This document shows, piece after piece, positions 44,094 through 56,199 of a DNA stretch of 64,000 nucleotides (positions within the stretch are counted from its first letter, which is position 1; each line of letters starts with the position of its first letter). A program made the position numbers and the translations under genes. This DNA is from Aneurinibacillus sp. REN35 (GTDB lineage Bacteria; Bacillota; Bacilli; Aneurinibacillales; Aneurinibacillaceae): the NCBI RefSeq assembly GCF_041379945.2, contig NZ_JBFTXJ020000007.1:62001-126000 (forward strand). The letters run 5' to 3'. Below the pieces are notes generated by a model that saw only the letters and a list, made by a program, of their open reading frames with translations, was not told the origin of the DNA and did not search any database.

Positions 44094-44420
44094 TCAAGTT
44101 TCTTTATTCATCAACGGTTCTAGCGCCATATATAGATCAGGAACCGAGCGCATCGCATATAGCTTATGTACCTGCGCCTCTTCCGTTATCAATGCAAGAC
44201 ACGGCACGCTTGCAATCTGCCAGGATTGTGCCAGCGCAGGCGCGAAGTTAATGTTGCATTTGTAGAGCGGAAGCTTCGGGTTCGCCGCTTCGATTACAGT
44301 CAGCATCTTCTCCGCAACGCCGCAAGTACCACACATCGGCGTATAGAAATAGATGGCAAAGGGCGCATCGGCCGCTCGGGCATATCGTTCTTCAATCTCT
44401 GTGCTGTTCAGCTCGTTCAT
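44094..44420 (-). CDS. Thioredoxin family protein
   Basis: 108 residues. Active site TPMCGTCGVAEKM (CGTC instead of CGPC) near residue 30 and cis-proline in ASVPCLALI, here followed by an extra Cys. Short YtpP/YdbP-like thiol protein. It sits between the two NSS transporter genes with Hsp20. The Thr at the CxxC middle raises redox potential in related proteins; inference only. Confidence 0.85.
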   Translation of the reverse strand: MNELNSTEIEERYARAADAPFAIYFYTPMCGTCGVAEKMLTVIEAANPKLPLYKCNINFAPALAQSWQIASVPCLALITEEAQVHKLYAMRSVPDLYMALEPLMNKET

Positions 44421-44513
44421 CTCTTATCTCCTCTCCAACGTATCCGCAGTTCACCGCACATATTTTTTCCCATATACAAACGGAAGGAGCCCTATGCGGC
44501 TCCCTCCATACAC

Positions 44514-44933
44514 TTATAGAAAATCAATATCTACTTTTTTCTTACGCTCTACTTGTGCCTTTGGCATCCGAATTTCGAGAATACCATTTTTATAGCTTGC
44601 CTTCACACCTTCTGTCATCACAGGTGATGGCAGGGATACCGTACGCTCAAACCGACCTGCAAACCTCTCTCTTCTATGCAAATCCTCTTCACGTACCTCA
44701 TGCATCTTATGAACAGTTCCACTAATGCTCATCGTATCATCATCTAGATGAATATCGATGTTCTCCTTGCTTTCAATGCCTGGAATTTCACAGGATGCCA
44801 CCACATAACCATCTGTCTCATATACGTCAATATGCGGCCAGCTCCACTCCGGCATAAAATCCGGAAACATATTCATAAACTCTCGCTTCAGCATATCAAG
44901 ATTTCGAAAACGGTCGCCTGGAATAAAGGGCAT
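44514..44933 (-). CDS. Hsp20/alpha-crystallin small heat shock protein
   Basis: 139 residues from ATG 44933 after AAGGAGG. The alpha-crystallin domain shows VYETDGYVVASCEIPGIE, HLDDDTMSISGTV and GVKASYKNGILEIRMPK. ATP-independent holdase. No CIRCE-like dyad (TTAGCACTC-N9-GAGTGCTAA) was noticed upstream. The in-frame 30 codons before 44933 include the ribosome site and are not coding. Confidence 0.9.
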   Translation of the reverse strand: MPFIPGDRFRNLDMLKREFMNMFPDFMPEWSWPHIDVYETDGYVVASCEIPGIESKENIDIHLDDDTMSISGTVHKMHEVREEDLHRRERFAGRFERTVSLPSPVMTEGVKASYKNGILEIRMPKAQVERKKKVDIDFL

Positions 44934-45038
44934 AACAATAACCTCCTTGAGAGTAGGATATGGTGGTTCATCTATTATTTTACCAAAAACATCTCCGAAC
45001 AAACATGAAGGTTTCGCAAACAATACGTATGTGGATCG

Positions 45039-46379
45039 CTATATAATGTCAAGAACATCGAGGAAAACGATGATGATGAGGATTGGCGTCACATAGCGCA
45101 GAAGAAGCAGCCAGACAGCGAAAAAACGTCTTCCATTCGTCGAACCTGCGCTGATCTCAGCAAGCAGCACTTCTTTCTTCATCTTCAACGGAACGAAGAT
45201 GGCAATCAGAAGCGCACCTAACGGCATAAGAATGTTGCTCACAAGAAAATCAGCGGCATCAAAAATAATTTTCCCGAAAATGGTAATGTCACTCCACACA
45301 CCATATGACAAGGCAGACGGGATACCTACCACAAAAATAGCTAAGCCAACCAGCCAGGTCATCTTCTTCCGCTTCGATGCCTCGCCTTTTGCAAGTGAAG
45401 CAACGATGATCTCAAGCATCGAGAAGGCGGACGTCAATGTAGCAAAGAGGAACAGGGCCAGGAAACAGGTGAGAAACAGCCCACCCAATGGAATCTTCGC
45501 GAATACGGACGGAAGAACCATAAACAGAAGGCCAGGCCCCGCTTCCGGTGCTACCCCAAGCGAAAAGACAGCAGGGAATATAGCCAGACCCGCCAATAGC
45601 GAGATAAGCACATTCAATCCAACGATTGATACGGCAGAGCGCGGAAGACTTTCATTCTTTGCCAGATACGAACTGTATGTAACCATCACCGATACCCCTA
45701 CACTAAGCGAGAAGAATGATTGTCCCATTGCATACAAAATACTCTCTGATGTTAGCTTCGAGAAGTCGGGCTGTAGGAAAAACGCCACGCCTTCTGCTGC
45801 GCCGTCCAATGTTAATGAACGAATAATAAGAATAATAAACAGAATAAAAAGTGCCGGCATCATGTACTTGTTAGCTTTTTCAATTCCATTCTGTACACCT
45901 CTCGCTACCACGATAATGGTGAGCAAGATAAAGAGAAACTGAGCCCCCACCGACATGATCGGATCCGTAATGATATCTCCGAATAGCTTGTCATACGCCT
46001 GCGTCTCATGAATCAACTGTCCGGTTACACCTCGGAACAGATAAAGCAGGATCCATCCTCCGACCACGCTGTAGAACGAAAGCAGAATAAAGCAGGCCCC
46101 AACACCAAGCCGTCCAATCCAATGCCATGCGGAATCAGGAGCAATTGTTTTATACGCTGTAATTGCCTCCTTCTGCGTGCTTCTCCCAATAACGAATTCA
46201 CCAAGCAGAAGCGGGAGGCCAACCAATACCGTAAATAGCAAAAATAATACAAAAAAAGCACCGCCTCCGCTCGTACCGGCCACATACGGGAATTTCCAAA
46301 TCGCTCCGAGGCCAATCGCCGAACCGGCGGCAGCTAAGATAAATCCTAGCTTTGATGTCCATTGTTCTGTTTGTTTCAT
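45039..46379 (-). CDS. Sodium-dependent transporter, NSS/SNF family (copy 2)
   Basis: 446 residues, near-parallel to copy 1 along its length ([34 protein letters not shown]-terminal VFLDVLDII against VFLDVVGMM). Twelve membrane helices with the NSS Na+ motif. The pair probably arose by duplication, then Hsp20 and thioredoxin genes ended up between them. Start ATG 46379 after GGAGATGGGGAGC. Substrate unknown. Confidence 0.92.
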   Translation of the reverse strand: MKQTEQWTSKLGFILAAAGSAIGLGAIWKFPYVAGTSGGGAFFVLFLLFTVLVGLPLLLGEFVIGRSTQKEAITAYKTIAPDSAWHWIGRLGVGACFILLSFYSVVGGWILLYLFRGVTGQLIHETQAYDKLFGDIITDPIMSVGAQFLFILLTIIVVARGVQNGIEKANKYMMPALFILFIILIIRSLTLDGAAEGVAFFLQPDFSKLTSESILYAMGQSFFSLSVGVSVMVTYSSYLAKNESLPRSAVSIVGLNVLISLLAGLAIFPAVFSLGVAPEAGPGLLFMVLPSVFAKIPLGGLFLTCFLALFLFATLTSAFSMLEIIVASLAKGEASKRKKMTWLVGLAIFVVGIPSALSYGVWSDITIFGKIIFDAADFLVSNILMPLGALLIAIFVPLKMKKEVLLAEISAGSTNGRRFFAVWLLLLRYVTPILIIIVFLDVLDII

Positions 46380-46574
46380 AATACGCTCCCCATCTCTCCT
46401 TTTTCCACCTAGTTAAGAATGTATATTATATCATACAATGCTTTACCTATAAATAAAGCGTAAAAGCCCTCGCCAATATTTGGACGGAACTTTCTTTGTT
46501 ACTTGAACGGTTGTATATCGAACAAAGCGGGTAAAGAGTAGCAAATATAGCGCTATGTCAAAGGAGATCATATA

Positions 46575-47438
46575 ATGAAAATTGCTACGCCACCGCCAGG
46601 AAAGCATGCCGGACAAGAAATTAAACAGAAAACAAAACAGGCCACCAAGGAAGCCAAGCCGTGGATTCGTCCTCTCGGGCGTTTCGGATATCTGGCTAAG
46701 GGAGTTGTCTACATGCTGATCGGTATTATGGCGGCACAGACTGCCTTTGGCTTGGGCGGAAAACTTACCGATTCCAAGGGTGTATTTCAGACGATCGCTT
46801 CAAAACCGTTCGGCTCTGTGATGCTTGCTCTCGTTGCCGTAGGACTTCTTGGTTACGCCATCTGGAAAATCGCCCAGGGCTTTGCCGATACGGAGCGCAA
46901 AGGAAGTGGACTGAAGGGGTGGAGCGTACGCCTTGCATTCATCGCCGCAGGGATTGCACATATCGGAATCTCATTTAGCGCCTTCGGTACGCTGATGAAT
47001 GCAGCAGATTCCGGCAACTCCGAGAAGGGCTGGTCTGCGATGCTTCTGGCACAGCCTTTCGGTCAATGGCTGGTCGGTATTGCCGGCTCGATTGCGTTGG
47101 GCTTTGGTATCTATCAAATATATAAGGCGATTAAAAATAAATTCCTCGAATACTTCGAGCAGGCCGCTATGAATCCATCTAGCTATCATTGGGCCAAACG
47201 CGTAGGAAAAATTGGCATTACAGCCCACGGTATCGTATTTGGCGTCATAGGGATCTTCTTGATTCGTACGGCACTTCATGCCAATCCGGATGAAGCGCGC
47301 GGACTTGACGGGGCGCTGGTTGAAATTGCGAAGCAGCCGTTCGGCCCGTGGATGTTAGGCGCTGTCGCCCTCGGCCTGATCGCATACGGAATCTATCTGC
47401 TTACCCTAGCCCGTTATCGTCAGATGAACGTAACGTAA
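46575..47438 (+). CDS. DUF1206 family membrane protein
   Basis: 287 residues. Three internal repeats of two helices each, starting at GRFGYLAKGVVYMLIGIMAA, VRLAFIAAGIAHIGISFSAF and KIGITAHGIVFGVIGIFLIR. This is the DUF1206 pattern. Role unknown; general stress links in related bacteria are only reported by family. GTTGTA-N12-GGGTAA at about 46511 resembles a sigma-B promoter but weakly. AAAGGAGATCATATA precedes the ATG. Confidence 0.88.
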   Translation: MKIATPPPGKHAGQEIKQKTKQATKEAKPWIRPLGRFGYLAKGVVYMLIGIMAAQTAFGLGGKLTDSKGVFQTIASKPFGSVMLALVAVGLLGYAIWKIAQGFADTERKGSGLKGWSVRLAFIAAGIAHIGISFSAFGTLMNAADSGNSEKGWSAMLLAQPFGQWLVGIAGSIALGFGIYQIYKAIKNKFLEYFEQAAMNPSSYHWAKRVGKIGITAHGIVFGVIGIFLIRTALHANPDEARGLDGALVEIAKQPFGPWMLGAVALGLIAYGIYLLTLARYRQMNVT

Positions 47439-47493
47439 CTTCCTGCACCATCCAAAAAGGAAGAGGCATGCCGAAGCATGCACTCTCCCTTCT

Positions 47494-48459
47494 CTACATA
47501 TCGAACCATCCTTTGCGATAGAACCACCAGAATAGTGAACCTGCCACCGTAAGCATGATACCCCAGACAAGAAAATAGCCATATTTCCAGTGCAGCTCCG
47601 GCATATAATCAAAATTCATCCCGTATACTCCGGCAATGAAGGTTAATGGAATAAATACCGATGAAATGATGGTCAGAATCATCATGATACTATTCATCCG
47701 ATGAGAGGACAAAGACGTATAGCTATCCCGCATATCAGCCGTAATATCACGACTGGCGTCTACAATTTCTGATAGCCGGAGCAAGTGGTCATGCACATCG
47801 GCAAAATACACGCGAGATTCCTTGAATTCGCGCAGTCTCTCTGAATTGAGAATCCGGTATAGTAAATCACGCATAGAACTGATGACGCGGCGCAGCTTGA
47901 TAAGATCTCCCCGAATCTCGAACACTTCATCCATCAGGCGGCGGCTGAGTCCTTCTTTCATTGTGCTATCCAGCTCATTTAAGCTATCTTCGATTTCGTA
48001 TATGGCAGGAAAGTAATAATCCACTAGCTTGTCGATCACCATGTATGCGATATATGAAGATCCTTCCGTCCATACGTTCTGATCAGAGCGTACACGTTCC
48101 CATACTTCCTTAATCTCGCGCAGCGACGTATTGTGAAAAGTCACGATATAGTTATTCCCAACGAACATATCGACTTCCTCAGCCTCTAATGTATCTTGAT
48201 TTAATGCATGCAGCACAAAAAAATTATAGCCGTCATAATAGTCGAGCTTCGGACGCTGAAGGAAATGAAAACAGTCTTCAATAGCCAGCGGATGAAAATG
48301 AAAATACACATCCAATACTCGGCCTTCCTCTGGGGTGGGAGCGTGAAAATCTACCCAATACCACAAAATATGCGGGGAGGATAGTTGTTCGATTGGAATA
48401 TCTTCAAGCAATTCTAAGTCATCTGTCAGTGCTAATGTTGAAATCACTGGCACCACCAC
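47494..48459 (-). CDS. corA: CorA family magnesium transporter
   Basis: 321 residues. Large cytoplasmic N-terminal domain, long coiled helix, then two membrane helices with the GMN signature in GVYGMNFDYMPEL. Pentameric Mg2+ channel/transporter. Starts at GTG 48459 after GAGAGAAGAGAGG. No M-box or Mg riboswitch was seen upstream. Confidence 0.92.
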   Translation of the reverse strand: MVVPVISTLALTDDLELLEDIPIEQLSSPHILWYWVDFHAPTPEEGRVLDVYFHFHPLAIEDCFHFLQRPKLDYYDGYNFFVLHALNQDTLEAEEVDMFVGNNYIVTFHNTSLREIKEVWERVRSDQNVWTEGSSYIAYMVIDKLVDYYFPAIYEIEDSLNELDSTMKEGLSRRLMDEVFEIRGDLIKLRRVISSMRDLLYRILNSERLREFKESRVYFADVHDHLLRLSEIVDASRDITADMRDSYTSLSSHRMNSIMMILTIISSVFIPLTFIAGVYGMNFDYMPELHWKYGYFLVWGIMLTVAGSLFWWFYRKGWFDM

Positions 48460-48591
48460 CTCTCTTCTCTCTTTCTACCCTGCTTTCTTTTGCAATATGC
48501 ATAACTCCTACTTGCTTCAGCAAGGGATAAATAGGGTAAAACCATAAACGCTGGGTATTATACTAACACAACGCAGAAAAGAGGGAGCACA

Positions 48592-50260
<1,669 letters not shown>

Positions 50261-50277
50261 GGCAGCGTGATAATAAG

Positions 50278-50322
50278 AAAATCCGGTTTTTCCTCATTAT
50301 TGTAGGAAAAACCGGATTTTTT
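50278..50322. terminator. Bidirectional terminator
   Basis: AAATCCGGTTTTTCCT and AGGAAAAACCGGATTT, loop CATTATTGT, T runs on both strands; separates gdh and ykfD. Confidence 0.9.
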
Positions 50323-50332
50323 AAATGGATAA

Positions 50333-51292
50333 TCATGCATATAAATGACAGGCCGCATAATGACCCGCGTCCACTTCCTGCCAGATTGGCTTCTGCTCTG
50401 CGCATATCGCGCTTGCTGCCGGACACCTTGTCCGGAACACACAGCCCGTCGGGGGATTAATCGGGCTTGGTACATCCCCCTCGATAATGATGCGCTCCCG
50501 GCTCAACTCCACATCCGGGTCCGGTACCGGAATCGCCGAGAGCAGCGCCTGAGTATACGGATGCTTTGGATTCTTATACAATTGATCACTTGTCGTCAAC
50601 TCTACCAGATTGCCCAGGTACATAACGCCAATGCGGTCACTAATATGCTTGACCATCGCCAGGTCATGAGCAATGAATAAATAGCTTAGACCCCGCTCAT
50701 TCTGCAGGCGCTTCATCAAGTTTACAACCTGCGCCTGAACCGATACATCCAACGCAGAGATCGGCTCGTCTGCAATCACCATCTGCGGATCTGATGCCAG
50801 CGCTCGGGCAATTCCGATGCGCTGCCTTTGTCCTCCGCTGAATTCATGTGGAAAACGGTTGGCATGTTCTTTATTTAATCCAACCATACGAAGGAGCTCA
50901 TACGCTCGTTCATGCCGCTCCTTACGGGAGAATGATCCGTTAATCTCCATACTTTCTGTCACGATATCGGCCACAATCATTCTCGGATTAAGCGAGGCAT
51001 ACGGATCTTGAAAGATCATCTGCGTCTTCATAGTAAAACGCTGCAGTTCTTTTCCCTTCATCTTGTGAACGTCTTTACCCTCGTACAGCACCTCTCCAGC
51101 GGTTGGAGGATACAGACCGATAACCGTACGTCCGGTGGTCGATTTCCCGCAGCCCGACTCGCCTACCAGACCGAATGTTTCCCCTTCATAGATGTCAAAC
51201 GATACGTCATCAATTGCTTTAAGCAATTGATTTTTCCCCAGAGAAAAATACCGCTTCAATCCTTTTACTTCGACAAGTTTTTTTGCTCCCAC
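50333..51292 (-). CDS. ykfD: Oligopeptide ABC transporter ATP-binding protein, YkfD-like
   Basis: 319 residues from GTG 51292 after GAGGAGGG. Walker [17 protein letters not shown], signature [15 protein letters not shown], Walker [13 protein letters not shown] and the C-terminal oligopeptide extension with [14 protein letters not shown], the Cys cluster of DppF/OppF. In B. subtilis the same order ykfB-ykfC-ykfD follows dppA-E. It partners with the DppD-type ATPase of this cluster. Confidence 0.9.
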   Translation of the reverse strand: MGAKKLVEVKGLKRYFSLGKNQLLKAIDDVSFDIYEGETFGLVGESGCGKSTTGRTVIGLYPPTAGEVLYEGKDVHKMKGKELQRFTMKTQMIFQDPYASLNPRMIVADIVTESMEINGSFSRKERHERAYELLRMVGLNKEHANRFPHEFSGGQRQRIGIARALASDPQMVIADEPISALDVSVQAQVVNLMKRLQNERGLSYLFIAHDLAMVKHISDRIGVMYLGNLVELTTSDQLYKNPKHPYTQALLSAIPVPDPDVELSRERIIIEGDVPSPINPPTGCVFRTRCPAASAICAEQKPIWQEVDAGHYAACHLYA

Positions 51293-51317
51293 CGGATAGC
51301 CCTCCTCATCTATGACC

Positions 51318-52244
51318 CTACATCCAGTAACGGCGCGAGATACAGTGTTCGCGCTCATATTTGTAACCGCGCAGCGGAATGATTTCAATGGAGCGAAGCG
51401 TCTCCGGCGAATGGATCATCATTCCGTCTCCGGCATAGATGCCGACATGGTGTACGGCTCCTTTGCCTTCTTCACGCGCAAAAAACAACAAATCACCCGG
51501 CTCAAGTTCCGCTGTCGGAATCGACCATCCGTACTGCGCTTGATCCGAAGCATCACGCGGAATTGTAATGCCCTGCGAGCGGTGCATGGAATAGGCAAAG
51601 CCGGAACAATCGTAGCCGAAAGAGGATAGCCCGCCCCATAAATACGGAAGATCAAGAAACATACGGCCTGCTTCCACGATACGCTGACCTGCCAGAGCAT
51701 CCTTTCGTTCCTTGCCATCCGTCACTATCACATCCATTGCACGCAGCATCTGCTGTCCAATCGGTGTAGACACCGTTACCCACTCCTCATTATGTGACAG
51801 AACAGGCAGACGAGTCTGGAAGCTTACGATATCTCCCTGCCGATACGGATCATGATAAAGCCTGGCTTTTGGCTGTGTTACAACTGCCCACACTCCACGC
51901 TGTGTTGTACACACATATTCTTCACTTTCCGCTAATTGATGGCGCGGCATCCAGCAGGGATAGCCCCTCTCATCCTTATGTGAACGCTGATCTTGAATCG
52001 CAACCTTCACCCAGTCACCGTACTCTTCCAAAACCTCGACAATGGTCCCATACAGCGCTTGTGTCTGAATAAGGTTCCGATCATGGAATTCGAGTTTATC
52101 TTCTATGCTCATGCCGGAGAGCCAGCCCGCAAGGTCAACGGGATTGCTAAGCGCAGGCTCATCCATCGCACGCGGCGAGTCATACTGCGTCCAGCCTGTG
52201 GCCGCCGTAACTGCTACAATCAGCTTTTGTCCGCTTGTCTTCAT
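51318..52244 (-). CDS. ykfC: NlpC/P60 gamma-D-glutamyl-L-diamino acid endopeptidase, YkfC-like
   Basis: 308 residues. SH3-like regions (about residues 70-170) precede the NlpC/P60 domain with FGYDCSGFAYSMHR (catalytic Cys), HHVGIYAGDGMMIHSP (His). No signal peptide, so cytoplasmic: it cleaves imported L-Ala-gamma-D-Glu-DAP peptides. ATG 52244 overlaps the ykfB stop (ATGA). Function follows from family and neighbours. Confidence 0.92.
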   Translation of the reverse strand: MKTSGQKLIVAVTAATGWTQYDSPRAMDEPALSNPVDLAGWLSGMSIEDKLEFHDRNLIQTQALYGTIVEVLEEYGDWVKVAIQDQRSHKDERGYPCWMPRHQLAESEEYVCTTQRGVWAVVTQPKARLYHDPYRQGDIVSFQTRLPVLSHNEEWVTVSTPIGQQMLRAMDVIVTDGKERKDALAGQRIVEAGRMFLDLPYLWGGLSSFGYDCSGFAYSMHRSQGITIPRDASDQAQYGWSIPTAELEPGDLLFFAREEGKGAVHHVGIYAGDGMMIHSPETLRSIEIIPLRGYKYEREHCISRRYWM

Positions 52245-53353
52245 CACGATACCTGCCCCACTCCCTCATTTGTGCTCAACGAAAGACCTTCAATACCAAG
52301 GCCCGGACGCTCAGGCAGCGTCAGCAATCGCCCCGTATACAAGACCCCTCCATTAATTACATCCTTTGCCATCATCAACGGTGCATCAAAGTCAAAACGA
52401 GTGATATTCTTCTTACTCGCAGCAAAATGGGCGGCGGCTGTAACAGATAGTCTTGATTCAATCATGCTGCCCACCATGCACTCCACGCCGCATTCCTCTG
52501 CCATGTAGTTAATCATCTGCGCTTTATAAATACCGCCTGCTTTCATCAGCTTGATATTAATAAGATCGGCAGCCCGACGCTTCAGTACTTCGAATGCCTG
52601 CGTCGGAGAGAACACGCTCTCATCAGCCATGATCGGCGTAGCCACCGCGTCCGTAACAGCCTTCAACCCATCTAGATCATGCGCCTTTACCGGCTGCTCT
52701 ACCAATTCGATGTCAAGCCCCATCTCTTCCATCTTGCGGATGGAACGAATAGCGTCTTTCACCTGCCAGCCTTGATTGGCATCAAGACGAATTTTCACCT
52801 GATCACCAATCCGATTTCGAATCGCTTTAATGCGGGCGATATCCTCCTGAATGTTGTCTTTGCCGACTTTAATCTTCAACACATTGAATCCGGCAGCGAT
52901 ATAGTCGGCGGCATCATCTCCCATTTCTTCCGGTGAATTGACGCTGACCGTATAATCGGTCTCTATTTGATTACGGTAGCCGCCAAGCAATTGATAGAGC
53001 GGAAGCCCGCAGTGTTGTGCGAGTATATCATACAGCGCCATATCAAGTGCCGCCTTCGCACTGCTGCTGCCTACCATAGACTGATGAATCGTCTGGAAAA
53101 CCTTCTCATGTGAAAGCAAGCTTTGACCGATAAGCTGAGGACGCATCACATTCAGAATAGCCGATTCGATGCTATCCAGACTGTCGCCCGTAATCACGAC
53201 CGTCGCCGGAGCCTCTCCCCACCCTATAAGCCCGCTTTCAACCGTCACTTTTACCAGGATGGATTCTGCATTTACCACAGTGCGTAATGCGGTCTTAAAA
53301 GGTTTCTTCAACGGAGTTACCTGCCGGGTTACTTCTATGTTCCGAATGATCAT
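52244..53353 (-). CDS. ykfB: Dipeptide epimerase (L-Ala-D/L-Glu), YkfB-like
   Basis: 369 residues, enolase superfamily. Lys pair in VLKIKVGKD, metal ligands in IRLDANQG, LVEQPV and MADES, and second Lys region LINIKLMKAGG; the MVGSMIESRLSVTAAAHF tail is typical of the muconate-lactonising-like epimerases. Converts L-Ala-D-Glu to L-Ala-L-Glu for peptidase breakdown. ATG 53353 follows GGGAGG. Co-translated with ykfC. Confidence 0.92.
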   Translation of the reverse strand: MIIRNIEVTRQVTPLKKPFKTALRTVVNAESILVKVTVESGLIGWGEAPATVVITGDSLDSIESAILNVMRPQLIGQSLLSHEKVFQTIHQSMVGSSSAKAALDMALYDILAQHCGLPLYQLLGGYRNQIETDYTVSVNSPEEMGDDAADYIAAGFNVLKIKVGKDNIQEDIARIKAIRNRIGDQVKIRLDANQGWQVKDAIRSIRKMEEMGLDIELVEQPVKAHDLDGLKAVTDAVATPIMADESVFSPTQAFEVLKRRAADLINIKLMKAGGIYKAQMINYMAEECGVECMVGSMIESRLSVTAAAHFAASKKNITRFDFDAPLMMAKDVINGGVLYTGRLLTLPERPGLGIEGLSLSTNEGVGQVS

Positions 53354-53461
53354 TGTCTTGCGCCTCCCTATCCTTGCGTTCATATACTATATGAACTTCT
53401 TGCTGTGATGCCCCTTCCCCGCTTTTAGCAGCATACGGGGAGGATGCTGCGGGCAAAAAAA

Positions 53462-53488
53462 GGGCGGTCCGCCTGCGGCGGACGCCCC
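53462..53488 (-). terminator. GC-rich terminator between dppE-like and ykfB
   Basis: Minus strand GGGCGTCCGCC and GGCGGACCGCCC with loop GCA, then seven T. It splits transporter genes from the enzyme genes, so ykfBCD either need their own promoter or rely on read-through. Confidence 0.88.
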
Positions 53489-53497
53489 TCCGCTATC

Positions 53498-55135
53498 CTA
53501 TTTGATGTCTGCCCATTTAAAGTCAATATAGCCAAAGGCGTGGCGCACAACACCGTCTACCTTATCGCTTTGCAGGTATGCTAAGTTGTAGTAGTAGAGC
53601 GGAATGATCGGTGCTTCATCCATTAAGATTTTCTCTGCTTCCTGCATAAGTTTATAACGCTTTGCATCATCCGCTTCGTTGTATGCATCCTTAATGAGTT
53701 TATCGTACTTTGGATTGCTCCATCCGGTACGATTCATGCTATTTCCTGTTTGGAACCCGTCGAGGAAGTTGATCGGATCGGCAAAGTCAGGCAGGAAGGA
53801 AGAACGAGACATCATAAGCTGACCTTTTTTCTGTTCATCCTGAAGCACTTTCCATTCTTTGCTTGTTACTTTGATATCGACGCCAAGCACTTCTTTATAC
53901 ATTTCCTGCATCGCCTGTGCGATTTTTGGATGGGTACCGCTGTTATTATACACAAGCGTAATCTCAGGAAGCTTGGTGTAGCCTTTTTCCTTCATGCCTT
54001 GCTCAAGCAGCTTCTTCGCTTCGTCTGGATTAAATTTAATTAGCTCACCGCTCACATCGCGGAAATCACCGCCGGACGGATCTTTAAAGCCGTAGGAGAC
54101 AAAGCCTTTCGCAGGTTTTTCTTTTCGTTTGTTGACCAGATCGACAATCTTCTGACGATCAAGCGCCATCATGAAGGCTTTGCGGATATTCACATTGTCG
54201 AATGGTTCTTTCTTTACATTAAGACGATAGAAATACGTACCTGCTCCATCCTCTACTTTAACTTTGTTCTCTGCAAACAACTGGTCGCTTAAATCAGCAG
54301 GCACTGTGGTTGTCGCATGCAGATCACCCGTTTGGTATAACTGATATTCCGTATTGTTATCGTTGATCATTTTCCAGGTTACACCAGCAAGCTTGACGTT
54401 TGCTGCATCCCAGTACGTTTCGTTTTTCACTGTCTTAATCTCGCTGTCATGCTTCCATTCACTGATTTTGAACGGTCCATTGCTAACGAAGGTACTGCCT
54501 TCTGCCGCCCAGTTCTTGTTGGCTTCTGCCGTCTTTTTGTGTACCGGGAAGAACGCCGGGTTAGCCAGCATGTTCGGCAGATAAGAGGCCGGATTGATCA
54601 GCGTTACTTCCAACGTTTTCTCATCTACCGCTTTAATCTTGACACCTTCAGCCTTTCCCTTGCCGGAGTTAAATGCTTCAGCACCCTCGATCACATAGGT
54701 AAGCGGCGCTGCCTGTGAAGCGGTTGCCGGATCGATCATTCGCTTCCACGCATATTCAAAGTCTTGTGCAGTCACAGGATCACCGTTCGACCACTTCACA
54801 CCGTCACGAAGAATAAACGTATATTTCTTTTTATCATCAGATACTTTCCATTCTTTAGCCATCGCAGGTTCCGGATTCTGGTCCTTGCCGAGACGGGTCA
54901 TCCCTTCCATCAGGTTATTGAGAATGTCATACGAGCGCTGATCGAAGCCGATCGGCGGGTCAAGAGAGGTAGGTTCTTCGATGTTGTTATACATTAGAAT
55001 TTTGGCTTGCTGTTCCTTCTTGCCTTGGGACGCATCCTGCTGCCCCGGTGCAGCTGTATCGCTTGACGAACATCCTGCTGCAAGCAGTCCGAACGCCATC
55101 GTACAGCTAAGCAATACCGTTGAAAGCTTTCTCAC
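53498..55135 (-). CDS. dppE: Dipeptide/oligopeptide-binding lipoprotein
   Basis: 545 residues. Lipoprotein signal with lipobox LLAAGCSSS near residue 20, then the family-5 extracellular solute-binding fold (EEPTSLDPPIGFDQRSYDIL, LRDGVKWSNGDPVTAQDFEY). By position it feeds the DppBCD transporter with murein tripeptides or dipeptides. A Ser/Gln/Lys-rich linker after the Cys is normal. Confidence 0.9.
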   Translation of the reverse strand: MRKLSTVLLSCTMAFGLLAAGCSSSDTAAPGQQDASQGKKEQQAKILMYNNIEEPTSLDPPIGFDQRSYDILNNLMEGMTRLGKDQNPEPAMAKEWKVSDDKKKYTFILRDGVKWSNGDPVTAQDFEYAWKRMIDPATASQAAPLTYVIEGAEAFNSGKGKAEGVKIKAVDEKTLEVTLINPASYLPNMLANPAFFPVHKKTAEANKNWAAEGSTFVSNGPFKISEWKHDSEIKTVKNETYWDAANVKLAGVTWKMINDNNTEYQLYQTGDLHATTTVPADLSDQLFAENKVKVEDGAGTYFYRLNVKKEPFDNVNIRKAFMMALDRQKIVDLVNKRKEKPAKGFVSYGFKDPSGGDFRDVSGELIKFNPDEAKKLLEQGMKEKGYTKLPEITLVYNNSGTHPKIAQAMQEMYKEVLGVDIKVTSKEWKVLQDEQKKGQLMMSRSSFLPDFADPINFLDGFQTGNSMNRTGWSNPKYDKLIKDAYNEADDAKRYKLMQEAEKILMDEAPIIPLYYYNLAYLQSDKVDGVVRHAFGYIDFKWADIK

Positions 55136-55173
55136 ACTGAATCCCCCTTTTATATAGAAAAAATTGAACTACC

Positions 55174-56193
55174 TCATCCAATGGCCTTGTCGGACTGCGG
55201 CTGTACTTTTCTCGCACGCGGATCCGTAAGCCAACAAGCTACCTGATGACGCTCTCGTACAACTGTCGTCTCGGGCTGATATTTCCCGCAGACTTCAAGC
55301 GCATGCTCACATCGGGCGGCGAACGAACAGCCGATTGGTGGAGCAAATAAATCCGGCGGTGTACCAGGAATGGAGCGAAGCGGCACTTCTCGATCCGAGT
55401 CAAGCCGCGGCATCGAATCAAGCAGTCCTCTTGTATACGGATGCTGCGGATTGTAGAAAATATCCCGCACCGGACCGGATTCCACTACCTGGCCTGCATA
55501 CATTACATTGACGCGATGAGCGATCTTTGCCACGACACCAAGATCATGTGTAATAAGGATGATCGAGACGCCGGTTTGCTCCTGCAGACGTTTAAACAAG
55601 TCAATAATTTGCGCTTGAATCGTTACGTCGAGCGCTGTCGTCGGCTCGTCAGCGATCAGAATCTTCGGGCGGCATACAAAAGCAATCGCAATCATAATTC
55701 GCTGCCTCATGCCGCCGCTAAATTCATGAAGGTACTGCTTAAGCCGACGCTCGGGATTTGCGATTCCCACCAGCTTCAGCGTCTCGATGGCTTGGGTTTT
55801 TGCCTGCTGACGCGACACTTTCTGGTGGCGGATGATGCCCTCCATGATCTGCTCACCAATCGTAATCGTTGGATTGAGCGCCGTCATCGAATCCTGAAAG
55901 ATCATCGAAAGCTGTGATCCCCGCAGCTCGCGCATCTGCTTCTCACTCATCCGCACCAAATCCCTGCCTTCAAACAGGATGCGTCCATCCGTAATGCGGC
56001 CGATATGTTCGGGAATCAGCCGCATCACGCTTCGCGCGGTTACACTCTTCCCACAGCCTGATTCGCCGACAACAGCAAGCGTCTCCCCTCTGTTAATCGC
56101 AAAGCTTACACCACGGACAGCTTTCACTTCTCCGCCATGGGTTTGAAACGAAACACGGAGGTTCTCCACTTCTAGCAATGCTTCCTTCTCCAT
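55174..56193 (-). CDS. dppD: Dipeptide ABC transporter ATP-binding protein
   Basis: 339 residues. Walker [21 protein letters not shown], signature FSGGMRQRIMIAIAF, Walker B ILIADEPTTALDV, and C-terminal FAARCEHALEVCGKYQPE with the [4Fe-4S]-type Cys cluster region. Second ATPase of the cluster, complementing YkfD. Six bases after the DppC-type gene. Confidence 0.92.
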   Translation of the reverse strand: MEKEALLEVENLRVSFQTHGGEVKAVRGVSFAINRGETLAVVGESGCGKSVTARSVMRLIPEHIGRITDGRILFEGRDLVRMSEKQMRELRGSQLSMIFQDSMTALNPTITIGEQIMEGIIRHQKVSRQQAKTQAIETLKLVGIANPERRLKQYLHEFSGGMRQRIMIAIAFVCRPKILIADEPTTALDVTIQAQIIDLFKRLQEQTGVSIILITHDLGVVAKIAHRVNVMYAGQVVESGPVRDIFYNPQHPYTRGLLDSMPRLDSDREVPLRSIPGTPPDLFAPPIGCSFAARCEHALEVCGKYQPETTVVRERHQVACWLTDPRARKVQPQSDKAIG

Positions 56194-56199
56194 CGTGCG

